From positions 1-64,000 of the forward strand of contig JAHDOV010000015.1 in NCBI GenBank assembly GCA_018434685.1: 64,000 bases of DNA, written 5' to 3'. Below, piece by piece: positions 1-7,882 of this stretch (within the stretch, counting starts at the first letter, position 1; each line of letters begins with the position of its first letter). Below the pieces are notes generated by a model, which had not been told where the DNA came from, made no database searches, and worked only from the letters and a program-made list of their open reading frames with translations. The position numbers and the translations under genes are program-made. This DNA is from Deltaproteobacteria bacterium. Lineage in GTDB: Bacteria > Desulfobacterota > Desulfomonilia > UBA1062.

Positions 1-762
1 GCTGTCAACTGGTACGTTTCCGCTATCTGCCCCGTTGCCGTCATACGTCACCGTGTAGGTGGGGTTCGCCGTCCACTTCGCATAGAGAATAACGTCGGCG
101 GTCCCCATGCTGAAACTCTGACCCTGCGTGTAACTGGTGCCAATCCCATCATCACTCACGCACCAGGCGGCAAAGGTATAATGGTCTCTTGCCAGATTGC
201 CGGTGTTGCCGAGCACCGTCACCACAATCCCTTCTTCGTAGTTGGTGCTGTCAACTGGTACGTTTCCGCTATCTGCCCCGTTGCCGTCATACGTCACCGT
301 GTAGGTGGGGTTCGCCGTCCACTTCGCATAGAGAATAACGTCGGCGGTCCCCATGCTGAAACTCTGACCCTGCGTGTAGCTGGTGCCAACCCCATCATCA
401 CTCACGCACCAGCCGGCAAAGCTATAGCCGTCCCGCTCAAGGTTGCCGGTGTTGCCGAGCACCGTCACCACAGCCCCTTCTTCGTAGTTGGTGCTGTCAA
501 TGGGCACGCTTCCGCTATCGGCCGCGTTGTCGTCATACGTCACCGTGTAGGTGGGGTTCTGTGTCCACTTCGCATAGAGAATTACGTTCGCGGCACCCAT
601 ACTGAAGGTCTGGCCCTGGATGTAGCTGGTGCCCACGCCATCGTCATTCACGCACCACCCGGCAAAGCTATAGCCATCCCTTTCCAGGGTGCCGGTGTTG
701 CCTCGCACCGTTACCACAGCCCCTTCTTCATACCTGGTGCTGTCCATGGGCACGCTCCCGAC
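1..762 (-). repeat. 246-bp tandem coding repeats (82 aa per unit)
   Basis: The motif beginning GCTGTCAA recurs at 1, 247 and 493, with a variant at 739, giving an exact 246-bp spacing. Units at 1-246 and 247-492 differ at only a few bases, while the promoter-proximal unit is more diverged. This gradient fits recent unit duplication or gene conversion. It lies within the lipoprotein gene. Confidence 0.9.
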
Positions 763-903
763 CGTGCTGGCATTGCCGTCATAGGTCACCGTGTAGGTGG
801 GGGTACTTCCTCCGCCTCCGCCACCACCTCCGCCACCGCAGGCAGTCAACATACATGCAATCAAGAGCACAGAAAATGCCGGGAATTTAAATACTGTCTT
901 CAT
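1..903 (-). CDS. Repeat-containing surface lipoprotein (InlB/Listeria-Bacteroides-type repeats), partial
   Basis: The reading frame is open from an ATG at 903 to the window edge, so the C-terminus is missing. GGAGAAG sits just upstream of the ATG. The N-terminus has a hydrophobic signal ending in a lipobox-like LTAC followed by a run of glycines, which predicts a lipid-anchored exported protein. The rest is a tandem array with an exact 246-bp (82-residue) period; unit boundaries fall near 739, 493, 247 and 1. Each unit has the pattern TYTVTYDGN...G.V...Y..G..VTV...T..L...GY.FAGWC...G...Y..G..F.M...V.LYAKWT, typical of the Listeria-Bacteroides repeat family (Flg_new). The units nearest the window edge are almost identical at DNA level. 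A binding or adhesion role is likely from family knowledge, but the ligand is unknown. Confidence 0.85.
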   Translation of the reverse strand, partial: MKTVFKFPAFSVLLIACMLTACGGGGGGGGGGSTPTYTVTYDGNASTVGSVPMDSTRYEEGAVVTVRGNTGTLERDGYSFAGWCVNDDGVGTSYIQGQTFSMGAANVILYAKWTQNPTYTVTYDDNAADSGSVPIDSTNYEEGAVVTVLGNTGNLERDGYSFAGWCVSDDGVGTSYTQGQSFSMGTADVILYAKWTANPTYTVTYDGNGADSGNVPVDSTNYEEGIVVTVLGNTGNLARDHYTFAAWCVSDDGIGTSYTQGQSFSMGTADVILYAKWTANPTYTVTYDGNGADSGNVPVDS

Positions 904-1241
904 ATCTTCTCCTGAATCAATTTCGATAAAAATACACTCCGCCGAGACGCAACCAGACAGTCTCGGATATCGGTTAGTATGCTTTTCGGCATTTGTAGAC
1001 CTTTGCGTAATCAGTCAAAAGGCATTTATCTGGGGCTGATTGATAATTTATCATCAACCTATCAAATAAAGGGCTCGAATTCCCGTGTGGATCAAGTATA
1101 TTCCCTCATGCCCATGCAACTATGGCTCGTTCATGATAGTATGCCATACTACTCCTGAAGCAGCTTGTCGTATTTTCAAAAAGAATCCGGCACGGACGAC
1201 GCATGATATGAGAAAAGCGAATCCGTCACTGAATTATTCAA
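904..1241. other. Intergenic, no gene recognised
   Basis: This stretch separates the surface lipoprotein gene from the acetyltransferase gene, both on the minus strand. It is A+T-richer than its surroundings. A 61-codon plus-strand frame at 1085-1270 has no ribosome-binding site and no recognisable sequence character. No hairpin terminator or RNA gene was recognised. Confidence 0.5.
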
Positions 1242-1754
1242 TCATTCTTCGACAGACTCCCATAGACTAAGCTCTGTATGTTCTCCGGGATACCGTGCCG
1301 TCCCACATTGCTCAAAACCGAGCCTGCGAAGCAACTTCATCGAAGAGTCGTTTTCCTGATTCACAATCGCGGCCACTCGCTTCGCATTCCGGCGCCGCCT
1401 TGCGTACTCCATAACAGCAGACAATGCTTCAAAGGCATACCCGGCACCGCAGAACTCCGGCAACAAGGCATAACCGAGATCGATATCGTCCAGGAAATCC
1501 CGCTTAAGCAAGCCAGCCATTCCGATCGGCGAATCGTCCACTTTCAAGCCAACCCGCCACAACCCAAAGCCATATCGCTCATAACTCGCCAATGGCCCTT
1601 CACGCAGATATCGTCGAGCATCATCCAGATTACGAACGCCTTTGTCCGCGATATTCTCAATGAAGCTGGGCTCGTTCAGGAGTCTCAGAATAAACGCAGC
1701 GTCGACAAAACTGAACCCTCTGATTGTCAATCGCTCTGTCTTTAATTCAACCAC
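1242..1754 (-). CDS. GNAT-family N-acetyltransferase (RimJ/RimL type)
   Basis: A 170-residue protein with the layout of RimJ/RimL-like acetyltransferases, which move an acetyl group from acetyl-CoA to a protein N-terminus or small molecule. It opens with LKTERLTIRGF, the usual first strand. The acetyl-CoA-binding stretch LPEFCGAGYAFEAL is at about residues 98-111, followed by the typical NxxSxxLLRRLGFE near residue 139. The frame begins with GTG at 1754, preceded by AAGGA. The substrate cannot be told from sequence. It is a single gene with no clear partners. Confidence 0.85.
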   Translation of the reverse strand: MVELKTERLTIRGFSFVDAAFILRLLNEPSFIENIADKGVRNLDDARRYLREGPLASYERYGFGLWRVGLKVDDSPIGMAGLLKRDFLDDIDLGYALLPEFCGAGYAFEALSAVMEYARRRRNAKRVAAIVNQENDSSMKLLRRLGFEQCGTARYPGEHTELSLWESVEE

Positions 1755-1985
1755 ATCCGCTTCCTTTCATTCGTATAGAAAGGTGAACCTGTCCCCAATT
1801 ATGACCTGGTGATGAAGGACCTGGCAAATACCATTCGAAGGGTTCTGGATGAATCCGGATAGTTTCCCTCTGAACTGCCACCCTTCGCCCCGTTGTCAAC
1901 GGGCGTGTGAGAGCTTACCGCTCTGATTAGTGCCGGGGGACATCATGCACGGATGCCCCCTATTTCTTCCCTTGTTACAGAAAAA
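1755..1985. other. Intergenic with possible gene remnant
   Basis: No intact gene was seen. A short plus-strand frame near 1817-1861 reads like the C-terminal end of a helical protein (DLVMKDLANTIRRVLDESG) and then stops, with no start upstream. It could be a decayed gene tail or chance. Confidence 0.25.
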
Positions 1986-2087
1986 CTACTTGCTCTTCTT
2001 TTTATCTACCTTTGCCTGTTTCTTTTCTCTTGCTGTTTTCTGCGGTTTCTTCTTCTCTTCTTTCTTTGCATCACCTGATTTTGCCAT
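1986..2087 (-). CDS. Small lysine-rich protein (33 aa)
   Basis: A very short frame read on the minus strand: MAKSGDAKKEEKKKPQKT followed by more Lys-rich sequence, ending KKKSK. About half the residues are Lys or Glu, and there is no hydrophobic segment. It is preceded by a near-perfect AAAGGAGGT ribosome-binding site whose 8-nt spacing favours the ATG at 2087 over another in-frame ATG at 2093. The strong translation signal is the main evidence that it is real. Small basic proteins of this kind often bind nucleic acid, but no function is assigned here. Confidence 0.6.
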   Translation of the reverse strand: MAKSGDAKKEEKKKPQKTAREKKQAKVDKKKSK

Positions 2088-2180
2088 GTTCATAACCTCC
2101 TTTGCAACATATCAATATAACAATGATATAATTTGTTCCACCTAAATTTCAATACCCATGGTTACTCTTGATAAAAGCCG

Positions 2181-2258
2181 CGGATAAAGGGGACGTTTCT
2201 GGAGATAAAGGAGACGTTCCTATTTTTCAGATAATAAAAACGTCCCCTTGAGTTGCGG
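2181..2258. repeat. Palindromic intergenic element (AACGTCCCCTT type), copy 1
   Basis: AAGGAGACGTTCCTATTTTT is followed within a few bases by an inverse partner reading AAAAACGTCCCCTTGAG, and an extra GGGGACGTTTCT lies just upstream. A closely similar element is found at 5624-5690, and single arms occur at about 4966-4995 and 5538-5561. Such palindromes are often REP-like substrates of IS200/IS605-like transposases, but no such transposase gene is in this window. It lies downstream of the small lipoprotein gene, where it could also act as a terminator. Confidence 0.65.
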
Positions 2259-2278
2259 TTTAATTGGCGGTTACCTTT

Positions 2279-2545
2279 TCAGGGAGTGCTCTGATGCAGT
2301 AATGCACTGCCGGACAGCAGGGTGACGTATTTGGTGTCGTCTTCGAAGACATGCCGTACGGACACCTCGGTCGAATCGGCACCATCGGGTTCAACCCGGT
2401 CACCGCTATTGACCTGATACTCTACACCAAGCTCCATGGCGATTATTCCAGTGCTGGGACTGGAGTCGCTGTCGCTGCTGCTCCCGCAACCCGCGATCCC
2501 TGCGGCCATCACAAAGGCAAGCACAACAAATAGTAGTCTTTTCAT
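2279..2545 (-). CDS. Small lipoprotein (88 aa)
   Basis: An 88-residue protein with a signal peptide and lipobox (AGIAGC at about residues 15-20) followed by a Ser/Asp-rich linker, so it is predicted to be lipid-anchored outside the cytoplasm. The remaining ~55 residues have no recognised domain. A G-rich ribosome-binding site (AAGGGGGACG) precedes the ATG. It lies 14 bp downstream of the discoidin/GLUG protein gene on the same strand, so the two are probably co-transcribed and may act together at the cell surface. It could be a truncated remnant of a longer protein. Confidence 0.65.
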   Translation of the reverse strand: MKRLLFVVLAFVMAAGIAGCGSSSDSDSSPSTGIIAMELGVEYQVNSGDRVEPDGADSTEVSVRHVFEDDTKYVTLLSGSALLHQSTP

Positions 2546-2559
2546 AATAATCGTCCCCC

Positions 2560-4773
2560 TTAGAATCGAAGTTCATCGGTTACGGTTGTTTCGATGCGCA
2601 TCTGCAGGCCGTCTGCACCCTCTTCAATGACGATCAGGCTGCCGGCCGCAAAGGTGCTCTCACCTGGCAGGGTTGCAGAACCCTGTTGCCACTGTTCGTT
2701 CTCGTCATCATAGACCTCATACCAAGTGCGGCTCTCGCCGTTGGCCTCGGTCGCCACCACGGCGCGCGCTCCACCCAGGGCCGCACGGGTTACCACCTGC
2801 TGCTCGCCCTCTGCCTCTTCGGTGGTGGGGGCGGGGATTTTACTCTGCACAGTGGTTTTGTCGTCCTCGGTCGGTCCGTAAGTGAGGATGTGCCCTCCCC
2901 GGACATCGCTTCCGTCGTCGGGAATGATTGCGACCTCAATGCCGCCGATGGTGTCAAGCGATTGCCAGCTCAGATAGGGATAGGTGAAGGTTTCGGCAAT
3001 CTTCCAGACACCGGGGAATGTCCAGTCGACAAAGGAGGCCTGCTGTTTCATCTCTGCGGTCGGAAGACCCTCGCCCTTGCCTGTATCCGCCTGGCCGCTT
3101 GTCGTGGCATCGTAATAGCAGCTGGTGATACTACCGAGGGAAGATCCGGCCAGGCCGCCGACATTGGTGCTGCCCGTTATCGCTCCTGCAGCGTAGCTAT
3201 TGGCAATTGTCACATCCGCGCTGCTTTCCCCGATCAGCCCGGCCACATAGCCGGTTCCCGTCACATTGCCGGTGGCGTAGCAGTCGCTGATGGTGACCTC
3301 GCCCCCCATATTGTTCTCGACCCTCCCCACCAGCCCGCCGACATCATTGAGCCCGGTCACCGCGCCGGTAGCAAAAGAGCCTCTGATTGCGGACACTTCG
3401 CCTACGCCGGTGGAAGAACCTGCACGGCCGACCAAGCTACCAACCCGCCAGCTGCCGGTGCCGTCCACCGTGCCCGTGGCATAAGAATCGGTAATTGAAG
3501 ATCCATGGCTCAGATCGCCCACCAGTCCGCCGACATCCCCGTCACCTGCGACATTGCCTGTGGCGTAGCAGCGGATAATGCTGCAGTCCTCTCTGGCTTC
3601 GCCCACCAGGCCGGCCACCAGATCCTGGGCACCGGTCACCGCGCCCGTGGCAAAGGAGTCTTCGATGGTTGATTCCTCAAGCTGGCCCACCAGGCCACCG
3701 GCGTTGGTGCTGCCGGGCACATTCACCGTGCAGCTTGAACTGGACCCGCTGATAGTCGATGACGCGATGACCATGCCTGCCAGGCCTCCGCCACGCCCGC
3801 CGCCGCTGGCGGTGACAGACCCTGTCGTGCCGGCATTGGCGATGGTGGTGTCCTGGGCAAATCCGACCAGTCCACCAACATAGAGGTCACCGGTTATATT
3901 CACGTTGGCCAGTTGCAGATCTTCGATGACTGCGCCGTCTGTGCAGCCAAACAGGCCAATCCCGTCCGTCGCGGGCCGGTTGATGAACAGGCCGCTGATG
4001 GTATAGGCGCCGCCGTCAAAAGAGCCGCTGAAATATTCATTTGCCGGGTCTTCCCAGCCGGCATAGCTGCCGATCGGGTCCCAGCCGGAGCCTTCATTGT
4101 AGGGCGCGACATCCAGGTCGATATCGTTGATCAGCACGAAGTGCTTGTCGGCATGTTCTGCCCCCAGATAATTGCGCAGGCTGTTCAGCTGTGCTGCTGT
4201 GCTGATCTGCCAGGGATCGTCCACGCTGCCGTCGCCGCCTTCGAAAGCGATCTCCTCTGCCACGCCGTAAACTTCGAATTCTAGAACTCCGACGTAGGCG
4301 TTATGCTCATTGGTGCCGGTATAGCGCAGGTAGCGCGCCTGGTACGGCTCGCTGATCACGATGTTACGGAGTCTTTCGTCCCGCCATTCATCCGAAGGAA
4401 CCCAGTCCGTTTCCGTGTAGCGGAGTTCCCATGTAATCCCGTCAATCGAGGACTCGATGAAATAGCCCTCTGTTTGCGACGGCTGCAAGCGGAAGCCGCC
4501 AAGCTCTACTACACTCTCAAGGTCAAGCGTGAAGGAAATTTGGTTTGGTTGCCCCTGATAGCTGTACCAAACCGTTTCGTAGTCGCCATCCACCACATTT
4601 GCAGCGGCTCCCAGTTGGATATTGGTGAGGGGTGTTACAGTCTTGCCAAGCGCCAGATTAACCTCGTCCGCCGCCGCGGGTAGGGTCAGAGTCAGCAGCA
4701 ACGCTGCCAGAGCCATCATAATCCAGGTGCGTCGCCATGGAAGTGGTGCTGTCGGAGAAGGTTCACACTTCAT
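2560..4773 (-). CDS. Secreted discoidin (F5/8 type C) and GLUG-repeat protein
   Basis: A 737-residue exported protein. A signal peptide covers about residues 15-35 (MALAALLLTLTLPAAADE). A discoidin-like carbohydrate-binding module follows at about 38-170 (NLALGKTVTPL ... YLRYTGTNEHN ... LEFEVYG). After it come about eight GLUG-type repeats (GGLVG ... SYATGTVDG) at about 270-570, the last ending in the typical CYYDATTSGQ...GLPTAEMKQ. The C-terminal ~150 residues are unassigned. Such proteins are usually surface adhesins or carbohydrate-binding proteins; the target is unknown. The start has AAAGGGG upstream. A small lipoprotein gene follows. Confidence 0.8.
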   Translation of the reverse strand: MKCEPSPTAPLPWRRTWIMMALAALLLTLTLPAAADEVNLALGKTVTPLTNIQLGAAANVVDGDYETVWYSYQGQPNQISFTLDLESVVELGGFRLQPSQTEGYFIESSIDGITWELRYTETDWVPSDEWRDERLRNIVISEPYQARYLRYTGTNEHNAYVGVLEFEVYGVAEEIAFEGGDGSVDDPWQISTAAQLNSLRNYLGAEHADKHFVLINDIDLDVAPYNEGSGWDPIGSYAGWEDPANEYFSGSFDGGAYTISGLFINRPATDGIGLFGCTDGAVIEDLQLANVNITGDLYVGGLVGFAQDTTIANAGTTGSVTASGGGRGGGLAGMVIASSTISGSSSSCTVNVPGSTNAGGLVGQLEESTIEDSFATGAVTGAQDLVAGLVGEAREDCSIIRCYATGNVAGDGDVGGLVGDLSHGSSITDSYATGTVDGTGSWRVGSLVGRAGSSTGVGEVSAIRGSFATGAVTGLNDVGGLVGRVENNMGGEVTISDCYATGNVTGTGYVAGLIGESSADVTIANSYAAGAITGSTNVGGLAGSSLGSITSCYYDATTSGQADTGKGEGLPTAEMKQQASFVDWTFPGVWKIAETFTYPYLSWQSLDTIGGIEVAIIPDDGSDVRGGHILTYGPTEDDKTTVQSKIPAPTTEEAEGEQQVVTRAALGGARAVVATEANGESRTWYEVYDDENEQWQQGSATLPGESTFAAGSLIVIEEGADGLQMRIETTVTDELRF

Positions 4774-5024
4774 CTTTGGGGTCCCCTTTCTAGTGATGCA
4801 GTTTATGTTTTTGATTGCGGGTACGGTTACCCTTATGCGTTCGACCTTGCCGGACCATTAATCTTAACAAGCACAATCAATTTACTTAAAGACCAGCATT
4901 AGTCAATGTTTTTATGATTTCGGCAGCGAGAAATACCGCTCTCTGGTTTCTTGACGAGGGTGGTAGAGACAAAGAGGACGTTTCTATTTTTCACATCGTT
5001 TCCTCCTTTTTATGAAACGTGTGA
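4774..5024. other. Intergenic with single palindrome arm
   Basis: Leader region of the discoidin/GLUG gene and downstream flank of the thioesterase gene. It contains one arm of the AACGTCC-type repeat (AGGACGTTTCTATTTTT, about 4973-4991). No gene was recognised. Confidence 0.5.
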
Positions 5025-5507
5025 TCATGCCTTTTCTCTGCGTCTTTCTTCAAGCCGCACCTTTCTCCGCTGGGTTGCTTCTGCATGCCTGCGTTTTTCA
5101 TTGTCGCTCACCACCAGGAGCGGAGGAACCTGCTTCGGTACACCATGCTCGTCAAGGGCCACGAGCGTGAGGTATGCGGAAGCGGTATGGTTGACCTTTC
5201 CTGTCAGCATTTCTTCAGCCTCAACCCGCACACCCACCTCCATGGATGTCCTGCCCACCATATTCACACTTGCACTGAGCTTCAAGAGGTTCCCGATGTA
5301 CACCGGTGCATGGAAATCAAGCCTGTCGACGGAAACCGTGACCACATTCGACCTTGCGTGCCGGAAGGCAACCGTCCCGGCAATGTTGTCAATATGCTTC
5401 ATGATGATACCTCCGTGCACGTTTCCTGCAAGGTTCGCATCACTGGGTTCCATCAGGTAGGCTATACTCAGAGCACTTTCTTCACATCTTTTTCCATTCA
5501 TTGGCAT
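5025..5507 (-). CDS. Acyl-CoA thioesterase, hotdog fold (YciA/BACH-like)
   Basis: A 160-residue hotdog-fold protein. The segment GNVHGGIIMKHIDNIAG (about residues 27-43) is the conserved helix region of YciA/acyl-CoA hydrolases and includes the catalytic-type Asp. VSVDRLDFHAPVYIGN and the G-E-L/V-T-like strand pattern follow. These enzymes hydrolyse acyl-CoA to free acid and CoA in the cytoplasm. The C-terminal ~25 residues are very basic. It is flanked by palindromic repeat copies on both sides and has no evident operon partner. Confidence 0.9.
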   Translation of the reverse strand: MPMNGKRCEESALSIAYLMEPSDANLAGNVHGGIIMKHIDNIAGTVAFRHARSNVVTVSVDRLDFHAPVYIGNLLKLSASVNMVGRTSMEVGVRVEAEEMLTGKVNHTASAYLTLVALDEHGVPKQVPPLLVVSDNEKRRHAEATQRRKVRLEERRREKA

Positions 5508-5623
5508 CTCCTTATCTTATGCCTCTTATCATATGTTAAATGTGGACGTTTCTGTTTTTTTCATATTCACTGCTTAAGTATTGTTGTCCCTTCCATAAAT
5601 CAAAAGGTCAAATAAACTATTCC

Positions 5624-5690
5624 GGATAAAGAGCGGCAATTGGAGGACATTCCTATTTTCAAATAATAGAAACGTCCCCTTGAGTTCCAG
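5624..5690. repeat. Palindromic intergenic element (AACGTCCCCTT type), copy 2
   Basis: GGAGGACATTCCTATTTTC and, after a short spacer, ATAGAAACGTCCCCTTGAG form an imperfect inverted repeat. The right arm matches the element at 2181-2258 almost base for base, including the flanking CTTGAGTT. It lies between the thioesterase and ribonuclease D genes. Confidence 0.65.
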
Positions 5691-5704
5691 CCCCCCCCAT
5701 TATT

Positions 5705-6580
5705 TTATGTTCCCAGCCGGCCTTGCACGATTTGTGTAAACTGAGTAAGAATTTCATCCTGTATCGAGCGTTCGATATGAAGGTTGATCCCCTGTTCAAC
5801 AAAGGCCGGATCCTTAATGTTATCCCTGCACAGCTCAAGCAGCATGGCATTACTGAAAACATAATTGGGCGGTTTGTTAATTTTTTTTGCAAATGCATCT
5901 CTAAGAATAAAAATCTCTTTGAACATCTGCTGCTGATTTTTATCGAGCTGGCGATACCCTTTGGCTTTTTCATATTTTGCCAGTTTCTTTTTATTATTCT
6001 TTCCATCCTGAAGCATGAGATTTTCGAGGATATAGGTATCGAGCAGCCCATTGTCTTTGAGCTTGTCAAACAACACGTCCTTCAACCTGAATAAATATCT
6101 CACATCACCCATGGCATATTCGAGGGCGGCTTTGTCGAGCGGTCTTTTCATCCAGTTGTATTGCTGGAACTTCTTTTTATTCAGGGGAGCATTTCCCAGC
6201 TCTTCACTCGGAATATGTGCCAGGCTCTGCTTCGGATATTTCAGGAGGGCGACCGCAGGTCTCAGATCGAGAACAGACTGAAGCTTGATGCCGTATACCG
6301 TCTCAAGCAACGCCGCATCGCTTAATGAATCATACATGATCTTTAATAAATCACGTTTTTCGAACAACCTCTTTATGCCCTCACTGTTCTTGAATTTGAA
6401 AGGATCGATGATAATTTCATTCTCCAGGTCAAAGATCTGGATAAGACATACATGCTCCCCATAGCAGTGAAGATTTAATTCGGCTTCCAGATCAACGGCG
6501 ATTACCTTTCGGTCGTGTTTATCCAGTGCGTCCAGGTAACCATGAATTTCACTGTTGTTTTTTAGCTCAATCATACTCAT
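5705..6580 (-). CDS. rnd: Ribonuclease D-like 3'-5' exonuclease with HRDC domain
   Basis: A 291-residue protein with a DnaQ-like DEDDy exonuclease domain (about 1-175) and an HRDC domain (about 205-285). Visible motifs are Exo I VDLEAE, Exo II around YDSLSDAALLE, and Exo III YAMGDVRYL with the Tyr and Asp of the DEDDy class. RNase D enzymes trim 3' ends of tRNA and other structured RNAs in the cytoplasm. It is shorter than the ~375-residue E. coli enzyme, which has a second HRDC-like domain. The His often seen in Exo II is Tyr here. Codon use is A+T-richer than in the biosynthetic genes later in the window. Confidence 0.88.
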   Translation of the reverse strand: MSMIELKNNSEIHGYLDALDKHDRKVIAVDLEAELNLHCYGEHVCLIQIFDLENEIIIDPFKFKNSEGIKRLFEKRDLLKIMYDSLSDAALLETVYGIKLQSVLDLRPAVALLKYPKQSLAHIPSEELGNAPLNKKKFQQYNWMKRPLDKAALEYAMGDVRYLFRLKDVLFDKLKDNGLLDTYILENLMLQDGKNNKKKLAKYEKAKGYRQLDKNQQQMFKEIFILRDAFAKKINKPPNYVFSNAMLLELCRDNIKDPAFVEQGINLHIERSIQDEILTQFTQIVQGRLGT

Positions 6581-6859
6581 GAGACGCTCTATACCTTATT
6601 TGCGGTGGAATTCATACCCGTAGAGTCAGATGCATTGGGATGAAAACGATGTTCAGGATGCAGGGTTTGGGGTTCAGGGCGTGCAAGCATTCAACGGTAT
6701 GATCCCTTTATGCTTGCCCTGATCCCCGCTCCTTAAGCAAGCCGCGGAAAATCGAACCCTAAGCTTCTCGTCCGGCGAAGCTTATGAGCGAAGCAGGACG
6801 TGTCCGGCATAGCAAAAAGGCGAAGACGGATTCAATATCCAAGGCGCGCCCCCTGACCC
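6581..6859. other. Intergenic, imperfect inverted repeat
   Basis: Contains an imperfect inverted repeat around GGTTCAGGGCGTGCAAGCA (near 6671) and TGCTTGCCCTGATCCCC (near 6711). It could fold as a hairpin beyond the diheme cytochrome gene. No gene was recognised. Confidence 0.4.
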
Positions 6860-7465
6860 TTATTCAGGGCAGGCGCAGCCCTTTTCCACCCACGCATGCA
6901 TTTTTGCAGAAAACTCCTCGTGGGTCATCTCCGGGACCGCACGTCCCTGGCCCGGGTTCCAACCCCACAAAACAAGCGGGTCCTTGTCGATATGTCCAAT
7001 AACCTGTTCTCCTGTCCTGCCGCCATTGCGCAGCGGGTCTTTCAGCTGGCGGCACAGTTCTGCAGAGGTACGGCCCTGAAAGACCATGGGCATGTTCTCC
7101 GGAGGCATATGCCAATTGGGTACTCCGGGAGGCCCATCCGGCTGGTTTGCATCCCTGTGGCACATGAGGCACTTCAACGGATCAACCCCCTTGCCCTCGG
7201 GGCCCCGCTTTACATTGAACTTGTGGGGCTGCGAGTCGTCCCTGATAGTCGGTGCATCCCCCGCAGGGTGACAGTTGAGGCAGCGGGGGTGAGACAAGAC
7301 CTGGTAAGCCACTCCAAATGCCTGCTGCGATTCAACCATGTCCTGATCCGAGGCTGCGACCGGATCCAACCATGACCAAACCACTGTGAACAGCATACAC
7401 AGACAGATGGCGGGGATCATAAGAGACCGTGTTTTCATTCCTACATGATTGTGCTTTTTTACCAT
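6860..7465 (-). CDS. Diheme c-type cytochrome, exported
   Basis: A 201-residue protein with a hydrophobic signal at about residues 14-38 and two CXXCH heme-attachment sites (CLNCH at 62-66 and CLMCH at 99-103). It is predicted to carry two covalent hemes in the periplasm. A GAGGAG ribosome-binding site spaced 7 nt from the ATG at 7465 favours this start over an upstream TTG at 7495. The region between the hemes (HKFNVKRG) and the short spacing resemble small Isoquinoline 1-oxidoreductase-associated cytochromes, but its partner is not nearby. Redox role only; electron donor and acceptor are unknown. Confidence 0.85.
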   Translation of the reverse strand: MVKKHNHVGMKTRSLMIPAICLCMLFTVVWSWLDPVAASDQDMVESQQAFGVAYQVLSHPRCLNCHPAGDAPTIRDDSQPHKFNVKRGPEGKGVDPLKCLMCHRDANQPDGPPGVPNWHMPPENMPMVFQGRTSAELCRQLKDPLRNGGRTGEQVIGHIDKDPLVLWGWNPGQGRAVPEMTHEEFSAKMHAWVEKGCACPE

Positions 7466-7638
7466 GGCAAGCTCCTCAGACGCGGTTACTGACAAAACAT
7501 TTCATCTTATTCCTCAAATATAGTTACCTGCCCGGTTCAGTCAAGATAGCGGAGAAGACGGGAAAGCTCCCGTGCATGTCCTGGATATAATTCTCTGATC
7601 ATAACAGGTGCAATACAAAAAGGGGTTGTCAGATCTCA

Positions 7639-7751
7639 ACAATTGTTCAACCCTCTTTTCGGGGTCAAGAGGGGCCTTCTAAGCCTTAAGAAGGGTCTTC
7701 TTCTGATCAATTATCCAGGTATTCCAGTTGGTTGTCTTGGTCAGACCCTCC
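7639..7751 (+). repeat. Dispersed repeat B, copy 1
   Basis: About 113 bp containing a CCTCTTTTCGGGG hairpin-like segment, then AAGCCTTAAGAAGGGTCTTC, and a shared 3' part GATCAATTATCCAGGTATTC followed by TTGGTTGTCTTGGTC. Copies 2 and 3 are at 10206-10318 and 12592-12709. This is the most diverged of the three. It lies between a cytochrome gene and a lipoprotein gene. Confidence 0.8.
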
Positions 7752-7882
7752 ATTTCATCGTCCCTTTTTTGACCTGGGCCCCTGTACGGGGCACGGCGCG
7801 CCGTGCCCCGTACAGGGGAAGATAAAGGTTCATCGAAATGAAAATTATGCATGGCCATGGGCGGCTACTGATGCCCGCATAA

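Noticed and set aside
1-762. Possible CRISPR array because of regular repeats
   Set aside because: The period is 246 bp, units are contiguous and coding, with no short repeat/spacer structure. No CRISPR-like array was seen elsewhere in the window.
181-915. Plus-strand open frame (244 codons) with repeated AGVAEHRHHSPFFV-like units
   Set aside because: Reverse reading of the 82-residue repeat gene; the minus strand has signal peptide, lipobox, ribosome-binding site and a known repeat family.
1085-1270. 61-codon plus-strand open frame
   Set aside because: No ribosome-binding site, GTG start, and its end overlaps the acetyltransferase gene; nothing recognisable in the product.
2686-3498. Plus-strand open frame (270 codons)
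   Set aside because: It is antisense to the GLUG-repeat part of the discoidin protein; the repeated codons keep the reverse frame open.
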